Assembly (NCBI GenBank): GCA_964544765.1
Contig: CAZJDM010000076.1
Location: forward strand, 1-20,987
DNA from: CAZJDM01 sp964544765
GTDB lineage: Bacteria; Bdellovibrionota_B; Oligoflexia; CAYFLR01
Direction of reading: 5' to 3'
Length of the DNA: 20,987 nt
Part shown: positions 1 through 9,278 of the stretch, piece by piece
How the letters are laid out: each line of letters begins with the position of its first letter
How positions within the stretch are numbered: the first letter of the stretch is position 1
Made by a program: the position numbers and the translations under genes
Notes under the pieces: generated by a model
Database searches by the model: none
Seen by the model: the letters and a program-made list of their open reading frames with translations, nothing else
Told to the model about the DNA's origin: nothing

Positions 1-2
1 CT

Positions 3-371
3 GCTGTTTATATTGCTACTGAATTTGGTATTAGTCAGTTATTCATTGGTATAACCGTACTAGCGGTTGGCACATCTCTACCAGAATTAGCAACTGGAAT
101 CTCCGCAACCTTAAGAGGTGAAGAAGAAATATCTGTTGGCACCATCATCGGAAGTAATATTATGAATATCTCCTTTGTACTTGGTTTAACAGCTATTATC
201 CTACCTCTTTCTATACCTGCTAAAGCTGTCTCGATAGATATTCTCGCAGTGATTATTTTTTCATTACTTTTACTATTCAGCTTACTTTTATTTAAGAAAT
301 TCAACCGAATATTGGGGGGAGTTTATTGTCTAGGATATTTATTTTATATATTTATTTCTTATAAATCATAA
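3..371 (+). CDS. Calcium/sodium antiporter, C-terminal part (5' end outside window)
   Basis: This is the last 122 residues of a membrane cation exchanger of the Ca2+:cation antiporter (CaCA) superfamily; the gene begins before base 1. Reading from base 3 gives the second alpha-repeat of the family: GTSLPELATGI, with the acidic ion-binding residue, then VGTIIGSNIMNI about 20 residues later. Two hydrophobic segments follow (about residues 50-75 and 82-100 of this fragment), separated by a short charged stretch, and then a last hydrophobic helix to the stop at 369-371. Family knowledge: these proteins exchange Na+ (or H+) for Ca2+ across the inner membrane using two inverted alpha-repeats, and only the second is visible here. 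The stop lies 1 base beyond the stop of the convergent TPR gene, so the two genes overlap by 6 bases and leave no room for a terminator between them. Ion specificity cannot be read from the fragment. Confidence 0.88.
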   Translation, partial: AVYIATEFGISQLFIGITVLAVGTSLPELATGISATLRGEEEISVGTIIGSNIMNISFVLGLTAIILPLSIPAKAVSIDILAVIIFSLLLLFSLLLFKKFNRILGGVYCLGYLFYIFISYKS

Positions 372-3300
372 ATCAATTTTCATTATCTGGGCCAAAACAG
401 AAACGAAGCTAGAATCTTGCTTCCTAGTTTGTTCAAAATCAATTACAGCTTTATCATATTGCCTAATCATATAATAGGCTCTCCCTCTATCATGAAAAAG
501 CTGGGCATAACTGGAATCACCTTTAATTTTTTCACTAACTTCTTCAATTTCCTTAAGATACTTAATACTATCAAACCTGAGATTACCTAAATAATTTCTT
601 AAACCAAATATTGTATCCAGTGGCTTTTTATTAACTAATTCTATCGCTTTTAGGTAATCACTAAGGCTGTCTTGTTTTGATTTCATTCTTTTAAAAGCAT
701 TACCTCGCAAAAAATAAGCCGAGGTACACCCAGAATCAAGCGCAATAATTTTAGAAAAATCTGAAATGGCCTTTTCATCCTCCTGTAAGACGGTCCATAC
801 TAATCCTCTGCCAGCCAAAGCTAGCAAATAACCCGGTTCTAATTCAATGGCTCTAGAATAATCATCTATGGCCTTTAAATATTCATTCATCCCTTCATGA
901 GCCTGAGCCCTACTAAAGTAAGCCATTTTTGAATCAGGATTGGCCAATATAGTGGCAGCTAATTCCTTAACTTCTTTTTCATAAACATCAATATTTGGCA
1001 TCTCAGGAATCACAGGCAATTCAATTAACTTTCCACCTGCTTCCTTTTTATTTTGATTTGAAGACTCTGTTGAGCCAGTAGTCTCTTTGTTTTTTGGATT
1101 TCTCTGTTCAAAATCTTCAGCGTGCAACGATGTATAAAGAATGTCTTCCACAGAAATAGACTGTAGTTCAGGCATATCACTAGGTGTTCTTTCAAGTATA
1201 CACACATCAACTTTATGAAAATCGGCTATCGACCATTCTTTTTCTTTCAATAGTAAAGACGACGAGTTTTGGTTAGATGTTTCCAGCTCTTTAAAATATT
1301 CAAAATCATCCAGAGCTTTTTGAGTCTCGCCCATAATTCCATACAAAACACCTCTTCTGCGATATACATCCTCAATGCTTGAATCAATCTGGGTTGCCTG
1401 ATTATATGCCTCTAAAGCCTGATCATACTTCTTAAATTCAACATAGGCATTTCCTTTATAGAGCATAACCATAGCATTTTGGCTATCCAACTTTTCAGCT
1501 TTCTCCAGGTCTTTATATGACCGTTCATACTTACTCAATTTTTGATTTATTAAGGCCCTGTTAACGTAAGGATGAACACATTCTGGAAGCATTTCTATAA
1601 CTTTTTCAAAATCAACCACTGCCTGATTAAAAATCTCCAGCTTAGCTAGGGCACAGCCTTTATTCAAATATGTCATTGCTGTTGCCTTACCTGACTTAAT
1701 TACCGCCGAATAATCTGCGATAGCTTCTTCGTATCTGGCAACGCGATGATTAGCATAACCCCTACTATGAAGAGCAACAACAGTATTTTCCAACGTCAAG
1801 GACCTGGAAAAATCTTCTAAAGCACTATCCAGTTCCTCTAACTGCATATAGGCATATCCCCTATACAAATAAGCAATAGCAAATGGCTCTTTTTCTATAC
1901 TAATGGAGAATTCATCAACGGCTTGCTGCCACTTTTCCAATGAATAAGCCGAACACCCTAAATAAAAATGAATTGATCTAAGATCTGCTTCCATAATACA
2001 CGCATTGTAAAAATCCTCTAACGCAGCTTTATATTTACCCAGCTTATATAAGCAAATACCTCTTTCTTTATACGTTTTAGCCGCCTTTTTTATTTCAATT
2101 GATTCGGTATAATCAATAATCGCCTTATGATAGTTCCCCATTCTATACCAGGTATAACCACGATTGAATCTTCCTTGATCGCTTTCTTTTTTCGATAAAT
2201 AGTGAGAATAATCACCAATAGCTTCCTTATATTTTCCTTTAGCTAGAAAACAGTTACCTCTTAAGTTCCATACTTCAAGATTTGAACTTTCACCTACTAT
2301 AAAACTATCCAGATCCTTAATGGCCCCATCATATTCTTCACATCGATATAATACCTTGGCCCTGTTTAACAGTACCGACAAGTTGTTTGGATCATGCTCT
2401 AATATAGTGTCGTAATCCTTTCTGGCTTTTTCATATCTACCTAAATGAAAGTAACTATATCCTCTCACATCAAGAGCCCCCAAATTGGAGGGATTCAACG
2501 CTAAAGATTTGTTGGCATTATTAAGAGCTTTTCGATACTCTCCTAAATGATTATAAGCATTAGCTTTACTATTATACGCTTTATATGTATTTTTTGATTT
2601 AATGGCCCAAGAAGATAATGTAATAGCTTTGTTATACAAACCTTGATCGTTATATAAATCGGCTAAATGAACCAGAATCTCCTCATTATTATTATTATCC
2701 CTACTAAGAGCCTTCATCAGATCCTGCTCGGCCTGAGTAATATCACCTATTTTATGGTAGGCTAATCCTCTAGCGACTAAATAGACTATTTTAGAATTCA
2801 TTTTTATAGCAATGTCATAATCACCAATAGCCTGTTTATAATCTTTTAGAGCATGCCAGGATTTTCCTCTCCAAAATAAACTATCACTTAAAGGCCTTAT
2901 TTCAATAGAACGCGTGAAGTCATCAACGGCAGATCCATATTCACCTTTAAGAAACAAGGTTCTCCCTCTTAAATAATAGTCATTAAAATGCTTTTCTTCT
3001 TCTAAAACGATCGTAAAATCATTTATAGCTCGATTTAGATCATTTAATTTGAAATAAGTTTCACCTCTTTTTCTCCTGGCATTTAAATGATCTGATTGCT
3101 TATCAATAATTTTAGAAAAATCACTTACCGCATTAGAATACTCTCCTAATTGCAACCATCCCACACCTCTATAATACAATACATTGTTATCCTCCGCATT
3201 ATAAGTAAGAGCTTTCGTCAAATCCTCAATGGCTTTCTGATACTCCTTTGATTGTAGATAGGCCCTTCCCCGATTGAGATAAGAAGGGTAATAATCCTTG

Positions 3301-6300
3301 TCCAACCTAATAGCATATTTAAAATCATTAATAGCTCTGTTGGTATTTTCCAGTTTCAGCCAAGCCAAACCTTTCTTGTTCCAGGCAATAACATTTTTAG
3401 CTTCAATAGTGGTACATCTGGAAAAATCTTCTAGAGCCTTTCTATCCCCTCTACTTAGCCACATATTGCCTCTAGAAAAATAAATAGCGACATTATTGGG
3501 ATCCAACTCAATTGCCTTGGCATAATCCTTTAATCCCGTATCCAGCTTTCTCCATCGACATAAACACTCTGCTCGATTAATATAAGCTTCTACTGTAGGC
3601 CTACGTTCGATTAAAAACGAAAAATCCTGATATGCTTTTTCATAATCCTTCTTTCGTAAATAGATTAAACCCCTGACTCGATAACCCTCTTCTAAAATAT
3701 CGACGCCTAGGTCCATATCAAAAGATTTATTAATATCTGATAAAGCGGAATCAACATCGTTCATTTGATTTCGCACAAATGCTCTTTCAATGTAAAATAC
3801 GGCCTTAGATTCATATTCCAAAGCTTTAGAAAAGTCCCTTTCGGCCTGATCAAAATCTAAAATTTTCTTCCAGGTTAGACCCAAACCAAAATAAGCCCTT
3901 GATGAAGGCATTAAATCAATAGCTTTACTAAAATCTTCCGTACTTTTATGATAATCTCCTCTTTTTAACCACAGTTCCCCCCTCTTGGTTCGTAACTCAG
4001 CTGTATCTTTTAATTCAATACCTTTGTTATAAGCCAAAGTTGCTTCATCAAACTTTTCCTGACAGAAAAGACTATCTCCCAACCAGCCAAATATTTCATC
4101 TGTTGGTTTTATCCTCCCAGCCTCTACCAAATCCTCTGCTGCTTCTTTATATAATCCTTCTTTAAACTTAACCTGGCCTCGAAACATATATGCTGACGCA
4201 GTTGGATCTATTTTTATTTCTTTAGAACAATCATCAATGGCTTTTTGATACCAACCTAATTTCTCATGAGCCAAAGCACGTAAATGATAAACCTCAGCAT
4301 TATTTATTTTTTCAATTATGAACGAGGTATCCTGTACGGTCTGTTCAAATTGATCAATAGTAAAATAGATTTTTGCTCTGTTAAAATATGCTCGGTAAAA
4401 ATCATTTTTAATTGCTATGACGCTAGTATAATCTTGAATGGCTGCATCAAATTGCTTTAAAAGAACTTGAGCCTCTGCCCTATAATAAAGAGCATCAATA
4501 TTATTAGGCTCTGAGTTAATAGTAACGGTCAATACAGAAACAGCTTCTTTTGGTTTATTTAATTTCAAATAAGAAATTCCCGTCCAATAAGTCAATTGAT
4601 TAGGGGATCCCAGTTCAGTATCAATCAGATTTTCAGCAATTGTAGTGATAACTTGATAATCCTCTTTAGCCAAAAAATGCTTATCAATCTTTTCATAAAC
4701 TTTGGCTCGCCTGTAATAAGCAGATATGATTTGATCAATGCTTGATCCAAGTAAATCTATTTTACTTTTTTTACTTATTGAATGCTTGGTTATAACCTTT
4801 GAGAAGTCGGCTATGGCATCATAATCTCTTCCTCTAGAAAAATATAGATCACCCCTTATATTCAAAGCTTCATCTGAAGAATCAATTTTTATAGCTTTGT
4901 TAATATCGGCTAACTGATTATTTATCTCTCCTTGTCGTTTAGAGACAGATGCCCTATCAATATATAAAGAAGAAATCGATTTCTTTCTTATGGCTTTTGA
5001 ATATTCATCGTAGGCCCTATCGAATTCATTTAAATGTATATAAATAAGCGCGTGTTTCTCTAGATCAGCAACACTAATTGTGTTTTGGGGCAAACAAGAT
5101 AAAATTTCCAGAGCCTGCTTAAAGTCCTTTTGTGCATTTTCTGTTTTGCGTAGTTTTTTCCAGCAAACACCTCTTTTTATTAATAAATCTAGTTTTAATT
5201 CTCCGGGATAAGATAACAGGGCCTTTGAGAAATCTTGAACGGCCGAATAATATTCATGACATTTATTCTGGGATTTCCCTCGCATAAAATAATCAAAAGC
5301 AGTAGCTTCACTTGACAGAGACTTATTTATATCCTCTATAGCGCCATTATAATTACCCCACAGATATTTAGCTACCGCTCTTTTTTGAAAAGCAATCTTA
5401 TTATTCCCATCTTCTTGTATAATCATGGTCATGTCTTTAGCCGCGTCTAATAACTCTGAAATTTCTAAATAGCAATCTCCTCGTTTTAAAAGAATTTCGT
5501 TTTTATCAGAGAGAGAAGGTTGCATGCCCAAACCTTCTCCATAATCCGCAATAGCAAGATCCAGTTTGTTTGAAGATCGATATAGATCACCCCTAAAGGT
5601 ATAAAACTCATATTTAGCTTTCTCTTTAATCGCTTGGTTTATATCATTTAGAGATTGTTCAAAATTATTTACTTCCTTTTTGGCCCTGGCTCTCATAAAA
5701 TAGGCATCCGCAATGAAACCTGCATCGATAATTAAAGGATCAATACAATCAACAACCCGTTCCTGCTTAGAAAGATGATAAAGATATCGTTCAATAATTA
5801 AGGTAGCATCATGAATACACTGCTCATAATTTTTCACACCCCAGTAGGCTTTAGCTTGATATAAATAAGCTATTCCATAAGTAACTTTAATTTCTCTTTT
5901 TAAGATGACCTCAAAATCTTCTAAGGCTTCATTAAAACGACCCAACTCACAAAAAATCAAAGCTTTTAGCAGTTTTAAAACTTTATCTTCTGGGTTTATT
6001 TTTAGTCCCTGTAAACAGTTTCGTTTAGCCACCTCATATTTTTTTGAAGCTAAGTATAATTTGGTAAGACGAACATAAATATCACAAGATTGTTCTTGAT
6101 CTAAAGCCTTTAAATATATTTCTTCGGCTTTATTGATTTCTCTTAGGTAAAAATAAGTATCCCCTTGCCCCAAATATGCCTCAATAGTTGGTTTATCTTT
6201 TAGTGCCCTAGAAAAATGGGTAAGCGCCTTATCATATTCGCCCAAATGAAATCGGGTCCTACCTAAAATTAGATTAAGTTTATTTTCCTTTACACCTAGT

Positions 6301-6980
6301 TCTTGAAGTCTTTTGCATTGAAAAATAGTCTGATTGTATCTTTCCATTTGCATTAAAGAATGGATGAAGCCCAATTGACAATCGAAATTATTCTCATTTA
6401 TATGAATAGCTTTTCTAAACTCTTCTATGGCCGATTCATGATCATTCTTTTTTTGATAGATTTGCCCCCTTACCTGATATCCCATATCATCCACTAAACC
6501 TAATTCAAACGCTTTATCTAAATCAGTTTTGCTTTTATCCAGCTCCCCTTTATCCAACCAAACTTTACTACGATATAAATAAGCTAATTTCTCTTCATTA
6601 TATAAATCAATAGCCTTATCCAAATCTTTAATAGCTTCATTACTTTTCCCCATCAAGTGACGGGTGTATCCTCGATATAGTAGAGCTTTATGATCTGGAA
6701 CCTTTTCTATGACTTCATTAAAGTCAGTCGAAGCATCAGAAACTTGGTCCAAAGATAATCTACAAACCCCTCTTTTAAAAAAATCATCTACTCTTGCCAC
6801 AATTCCAACAGCTTGAGTGTAATCTTTTTCTGCTTTGACAAACTCTTTAGCTTCCATCCAACTGTCTCCACGACTAGAAAAGGCATTAGCCATTTCTTCT
6901 CTGGCGCTGGTAATACATTGATCATGTTTGTCGGTAATTTTAACATCAGTAAGCTTGGAACTAGAATTTCCTTTATCCAT
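366..6980 (-). CDS. Giant TPR-repeat protein (2204 aa)
   Basis: The protein is almost entirely tetratricopeptide repeats. Units of about 34 residues of the form 'AYxxRGxxxxxLGxYxxAIxDFxxAIxIxP' run from about residue 25 to 1895, then continue from about 1999 to the end after a linker. I estimate 55-60 units. The linker (about 1899-1998) is Ser/Asn/Glu/Lys-rich without TPR pattern and ends in a Pro-containing stretch. There is no signal peptide, lipobox or transmembrane segment, so a cytoplasmic location is likely. TPR arrays are helical scaffolds for protein-protein contact, and no enzymatic domain is visible. The ATG at 6980 is supported by GAGGG about 5 bases upstream on the minus strand, and a TATAAT lies 45 bases upstream. 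It is far longer than typical bacterial TPR proteins. The reading frame is intact over 6.6 kb, so it is under selection. The partner and role are unknown. Confidence 0.93.
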   Translation of the reverse strand: MDKGNSSSKLTDVKITDKHDQCITSAREEMANAFSSRGDSWMEAKEFVKAEKDYTQAVGIVARVDDFFKRGVCRLSLDQVSDASTDFNEVIEKVPDHKALLYRGYTRHLMGKSNEAIKDLDKAIDLYNEEKLAYLYRSKVWLDKGELDKSKTDLDKAFELGLVDDMGYQVRGQIYQKKNDHESAIEEFRKAIHINENNFDCQLGFIHSLMQMERYNQTIFQCKRLQELGVKENKLNLILGRTRFHLGEYDKALTHFSRALKDKPTIEAYLGQGDTYFYLREINKAEEIYLKALDQEQSCDIYVRLTKLYLASKKYEVAKRNCLQGLKINPEDKVLKLLKALIFCELGRFNEALEDFEVILKREIKVTYGIAYLYQAKAYWGVKNYEQCIHDATLIIERYLYHLSKQERVVDCIDPLIIDAGFIADAYFMRARAKKEVNNFEQSLNDINQAIKEKAKYEFYTFRGDLYRSSNKLDLAIADYGEGLGMQPSLSDKNEILLKRGDCYLEISELLDAAKDMTMIIQEDGNNKIAFQKRAVAKYLWGNYNGAIEDINKSLSSEATAFDYFMRGKSQNKCHEYYSAVQDFSKALLSYPGELKLDLLIKRGVCWKKLRKTENAQKDFKQALEILSCLPQNTISVADLEKHALIYIHLNEFDRAYDEYSKAIRKKSISSLYIDRASVSKRQGEINNQLADINKAIKIDSSDEALNIRGDLYFSRGRDYDAIADFSKVITKHSISKKSKIDLLGSSIDQIISAYYRRAKVYEKIDKHFLAKEDYQVITTIAENLIDTELGSPNQLTYWTGISYLKLNKPKEAVSVLTVTINSEPNNIDALYYRAEAQVLLKQFDAAIQDYTSVIAIKNDFYRAYFNRAKIYFTIDQFEQTVQDTSFIIEKINNAEVYHLRALAHEKLGWYQKAIDDCSKEIKIDPTASAYMFRGQVKFKEGLYKEAAEDLVEAGRIKPTDEIFGWLGDSLFCQEKFDEATLAYNKGIELKDTAELRTKRGELWLKRGDYHKSTEDFSKAIDLMPSSRAYFGLGLTWKKILDFDQAERDFSKALEYESKAVFYIERAFVRNQMNDVDSALSDINKSFDMDLGVDILEEGYRVRGLIYLRKKDYEKAYQDFSFLIERRPTVEAYINRAECLCRWRKLDTGLKDYAKAIELDPNNVAIYFSRGNMWLSRGDRKALEDFSRCTTIEAKNVIAWNKKGLAWLKLENTNRAINDFKYAIRLDKDYYPSYLNRGRAYLQSKEYQKAIEDLTKALTYNAEDNNVLYYRGVGWLQLGEYSNAVSDFSKIIDKQSDHLNARRKRGETYFKLNDLNRAINDFTIVLEEEKHFNDYYLRGRTLFLKGEYGSAVDDFTRSIEIRPLSDSLFWRGKSWHALKDYKQAIGDYDIAIKMNSKIVYLVARGLAYHKIGDITQAEQDLMKALSRDNNNNEEILVHLADLYNDQGLYNKAITLSSWAIKSKNTYKAYNSKANAYNHLGEYRKALNNANKSLALNPSNLGALDVRGYSYFHLGRYEKARKDYDTILEHDPNNLSVLLNRAKVLYRCEEYDGAIKDLDSFIVGESSNLEVWNLRGNCFLAKGKYKEAIGDYSHYLSKKESDQGRFNRGYTWYRMGNYHKAIIDYTESIEIKKAAKTYKERGICLYKLGKYKAALEDFYNACIMEADLRSIHFYLGCSAYSLEKWQQAVDEFSISIEKEPFAIAYLYRGYAYMQLEELDSALEDFSRSLTLENTVVALHSRGYANHRVARYEEAIADYSAVIKSGKATAMTYLNKGCALAKLEIFNQAVVDFEKVIEMLPECVHPYVNRALINQKLSKYERSYKDLEKAEKLDSQNAMVMLYKGNAYVEFKKYDQALEAYNQATQIDSSIEDVYRRRGVLYGIMGETQKALDDFEYFKELETSNQNSSSLLLKEKEWSIADFHKVDVCILERTPSDMPELQSISVEDILYTSLHAEDFEQRNPKNKETTGSTESSNQNKKEAGGKLIELPVIPEMPNIDVYEKEVKELAATILANPDSKMAYFSRAQAHEGMNEYLKAIDDYSRAIELEPGYLLALAGRGLVWTVLQEDEKAISDFSKIIALDSGCTSAYFLRGNAFKRMKSKQDSLSDYLKAIELVNKKPLDTIFGLRNYLGNLRFDSIKYLKEIEEVSEKIKGDSSYAQLFHDRGRAYYMIRQYDKAVIDFEQTRKQDSSFVSVLAQIMKIDL

Positions 6981-7024
6981 CTTGACCCTCAGTAAAATTT
7001 TTCGATTTTATTTAGAATGTCCCT

Positions 7025-7030
7025 ATTATA
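7025..7030 (-). promoter_or_regulatory. Candidate -10 box for the TPR gene
   Basis: The minus strand reads TATAAT here, 45 bases upstream of the TPR start codon, a suitable distance for a promoter. No good -35 box is seen at 16-18 bases; the nearest T-rich match (TTTCCG) is 19 bases away. In DNA this AT-rich an exact TATAAT also arises by chance, so this is tentative. Confidence 0.35.
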
Positions 7031-7146
7031 TATTTTAGAAGAAAAGACACGGAAAGTAAACACTAGTCCACGATACACTGATCCTACCTATTGTAGCATA
7101 AATCGAGCTTGTACTTGTAGGAGTGACTCTTAAAACGTATACCTAA

Positions 7147-7575
7147 TCAATATTCGTTTAATCCTAATTTTTTCTCCATTTCTGCCAAAGAAGGGGAAGA
7201 TTTTCCATCACTCGGACTTTTGATTTTGGAGGCACCAGCTCCCACAAAATGATCCTTCTTATCTTTGAAAAAAACATTAAAAGTGGTCAAGGTTCCGTAG
7301 GATTTGGAAATATATTGCTGAATATTAAGCTTCTCTTCATTGGATAGCGACTTATTAGAATTGATTCTTTGTTCCAACACCCGCAAATTATCTCTTACCC
7401 GAATTATTTTAGTAAAAAAAACTTCAAGGGTAATTTCTTTACTTTGCATGGTTGTATCATTGGGTTGAAGGATCAATTTTCCATTTTTCCACTTATCTGC
7501 GATAATATTTTCTTTTAAAGTTGTTTCCTCTTCCAAAAAACTACCTAATACATCGATTAATTCACCTTTTTCCAT
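7147..7575 (-). CDS. Unrecognised 142-aa soluble protein
   Basis: I cannot assign this to a named family. It has no signal peptide or membrane segment. Residues about 25-105 look like a compact domain: KWKNGKLILQP, then a mainly helical stretch FFTKIIRVRDNLRVLEQRIN, then QQYISKSYGTLTTFNVFF. The last 35 residues (GAGASKIKSPSDGKSS...) look disordered, with a short charged helix at the end. The start is well supported: AAAGGAG lies about 7 bases before the ATG on the minus strand. It follows the PopT-type transporter gene by 61 bases on the same strand and may be co-transcribed with it. The regular hydrophobic pattern and the good ribosome-binding site say it is real. Confidence 0.8.
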   Translation of the reverse strand: MEKGELIDVLGSFLEEETTLKENIIADKWKNGKLILQPNDTTMQSKEITLEVFFTKIIRVRDNLRVLEQRINSNKSLSNEEKLNIQQYISKSYGTLTTFNVFFKDKKDHFVGAGASKIKSPSDGKSSPSLAEMEKKLGLNEY

Positions 7576-7636
7576 AAAAGGCTCCTTTAGTATAATTATT
7601 TTTTATATGACCTAATAATTAGGCTTTACCTAAAAT

Positions 7637-8584
7637 CTAATTATCTACCCTTTTTTCCTTTTTTTCAATTAGTTTTGCATCTACCCTGATTAGGATTGCC
7701 ACTAATAATCCCGCCACAATTGCTGAACATATAGTAATAATCAAATTCATATCTACAGACGATGGTAAATAATTCTCTAAAAAAACTCGTTTTTCTCCAA
7801 TTACTTTTGAGTATTTAAAGGGCCATACATTCCAGAGTGAACCCAACATCAGTCCGATTAAAAAAGCTATGGTCCCTGAATAATACTTGTTCATAATAAA
7901 TTGTAAAAAACGCACAAATACTAATAGACCTAATATACATCCAACCGTAAAAGTAGCTAAAACTGGTAAATCAAGAAGATTAATAGCCTTTAATATTTCG
8001 AAGTAAACCCCTAATAATATTAATAAAAAAGAGCCACTAACCCCTGGTAATATCATTGCTGATATAGCTAAAATCCCGCAAATAAAAATATAAAGTAAAG
8101 ATGATGCAGAAGGAGCAACATCAGCCAATTCTTTTGATTGTAAAGATAAAGTAAGAACAATAGGTAAAGCAATACCAACTAATAGTGGCAATACATCCCA
8201 CCATGACTTCTGGTTAAGCATTTTGTAAGGAACCCAAATGGAGATAAGAATTAATCCAAAGAAAAATCCATAAGTCGGGTCATGATATTGATCCAGAAAA
8301 AAGGTTATTACATTGGAAAGAATTTTAATAGCAATTAAAGCTCCCAACATTAAAAGCGTTAAAAAAGTAAGATCCAGTTTCTGCCAAAGATTACTGAAAT
8401 TCTCCATTTTGTTTTTATTTTTTAGGAGCCATAGAAACTCTTTGGTTACTTGCGGATTAAAATTACATAGATCGTTAATTAAACGATCATATATCCCCAA
8501 AATTATCGCCATTGTACCACCACTGACCCCAGGAATAATGTTGGCAATGCCTATCAAGGTGCCATTTAATAAAGTTCTAATCAT
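7637..8584 (-). CDS. popT: DUF368 / PopT-type undecaprenyl-phosphate transporter
   Basis: This is a 315-residue polytopic inner-membrane protein of the DUF368 family. The hallmark is a pair of related motifs in two halves: ANIIPGVSGGT (IPGVSGG at residues 17-23) and MILPGVSGS (LPGVSGS at 179-185). About eight hydrophobic segments are visible. Members of DUF368 and the unrelated DedA family have been shown to return undecaprenyl phosphate, the lipid carrier for peptidoglycan and O-antigen, from the outer to the cytoplasmic leaflet; DUF368 proteins were named PopT. The role here is inferred from family membership. The length and a lysine-rich cytoplasmic end (EKKEKR) are usual for the family. 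AGGTGA lies about 6 bases before the ATG. The gene is divergent from kdsC, across about 200 bases of shared upstream DNA, and precedes the 142-aa gene. Confidence 0.9.
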   Translation of the reverse strand: MIRTLLNGTLIGIANIIPGVSGGTMAIILGIYDRLINDLCNFNPQVTKEFLWLLKNKNKMENFSNLWQKLDLTFLTLLMLGALIAIKILSNVITFFLDQYHDPTYGFFFGLILISIWVPYKMLNQKSWWDVLPLLVGIALPIVLTLSLQSKELADVAPSASSLLYIFICGILAISAMILPGVSGSFLLILLGVYFEILKAINLLDLPVLATFTVGCILGLLVFVRFLQFIMNKYYSGTIAFLIGLMLGSLWNVWPFKYSKVIGEKRVFLENYLPSSVDMNLIITICSAIVAGLLVAILIRVDAKLIEKKEKRVDN

Positions 8585-8674
8585 GGAAATTCACCTGTTT
8601 ACCCTGCTGTTTATACAAGCTTAGTTGACTTCACTTGTAATATCTGCGTTTATCTAACATTAATTAAATACGTT

Positions 8675-8680
8675 TATAAT
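8675..8680 (+). promoter_or_regulatory. Candidate -10 box for the kdsC operon
   Basis: An exact TATAAT lies about 100 bases upstream of the likely kdsC start, inside the gap shared with the divergent PopT-type gene. No -35 box of quality is found 16-18 bases before it, and the surrounding DNA is very AT-rich, so this is a weak call. Confidence 0.3.
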
Positions 8681-8780
8681 ATTCATATTCCATAACTTTG
8701 ATATTAAAATTCGAATAGATTGTCCACTCATATTGATTGTCTTATCTAAATATGAGATACTGCCATGCATGATGGTATGG

Positions 8781-9278
8781 ATGAATAAAATACAAAATCT
8801 ACATGTATTGATCTTAGATGTAGACGGTGTTTTGACTGATGGAAAACTATATTTTTTGTCTCATGAGTTAGGGTGGACCTGTAGTTTCCATGTAAGAGAT
8901 GGTCATGCTATCCGCTCTCTAATCCGCAGTGGAATCGATGTTGCTATTATATCTGGTGGATTAAAAAGAGAGGCTATTATTGAAAGAGCGAGAATGTTGG
9001 GTGTTAAGCATGTATATATGGAAGTACAAGACAAAGTGAAAGCTTACCAACAATTGAAAAAGCACTATACCAACTTAGATGACCAAAATTTTGGTTATAT
9101 TGGCGATGATATTCCTGATCTCGAATTACTACAAACAGTAGGGTTTTCTGCCGCTCCTAAAGATGCCATCATGGATGTTTTAGAAATAGTAGATTACACT
9201 GCTGAAAAAACCGGTGGAAATGGTGCTGTAAGAGAAGTTGCGGATATTATTCTAAAAAGTCAAGAACGCTATGAGTGA
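8781..9278 (+). CDS. kdsC: 3-deoxy-D-manno-octulosonate 8-phosphate phosphatase (KdsC)
   Basis: KdsC hydrolyses KDO-8-phosphate to KDO, the inner-core sugar of lipopolysaccharide, in the cytoplasm. It is a small C0-type HAD phosphatase. Counting from the ATG at 8781 (165 aa), motif I is DVDGVLTDG (nucleophile Asp13, Asp15), motif II is the Ser58 of AIISGG, and motif IV is GDDIPD (108-113). The family ending TGGNGAVREVADIIL is also present. The frame stays open upstream to a TTG at 8733 and ATGs at 8769 and 8772. I prefer 8781 because the protein then begins, as in relatives, a few residues before the first beta-strand; no start has a strong ribosome-binding site. An oddity is that most KdsC proteins have S/T-G-R after motif II, whereas this one has SGG. 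It shares 8 bases (ATGAGTGA) with the next gene, so translation is probably coupled. Confidence 0.9.
   Translation: MNKIQNLHVLILDVDGVLTDGKLYFLSHELGWTCSFHVRDGHAIRSLIRSGIDVAIISGGLKREAIIERARMLGVKHVYMEVQDKVKAYQQLKKHYTNLDDQNFGYIGDDIPDLELLQTVGFSAAPKDAIMDVLEIVDYTAEKTGGNGAVREVADIILKSQERYE

Noticed and set aside
69..143. TGGCAC sequences near 69-74 and 136-141 that resemble half of a sigma-54 promoter
   Set aside because: They lie inside the antiporter coding sequence (codons for VGT) and lack the -12 GC at the right spacing.
8313..8624. Open frame of 103 codons on the plus strand inside the PopT-type gene
   Set aside because: It lies antisense to a clear membrane-protein gene, has no ribosome-binding site of note and no recognisable product.
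8733..8780. TTG-initiated extension of kdsC by 16 residues
   Set aside because: The added residues (IVLSKYEILPC...) do not fit the family N-terminus and have no ribosome-binding site; ATG at 8781 gives normal length.
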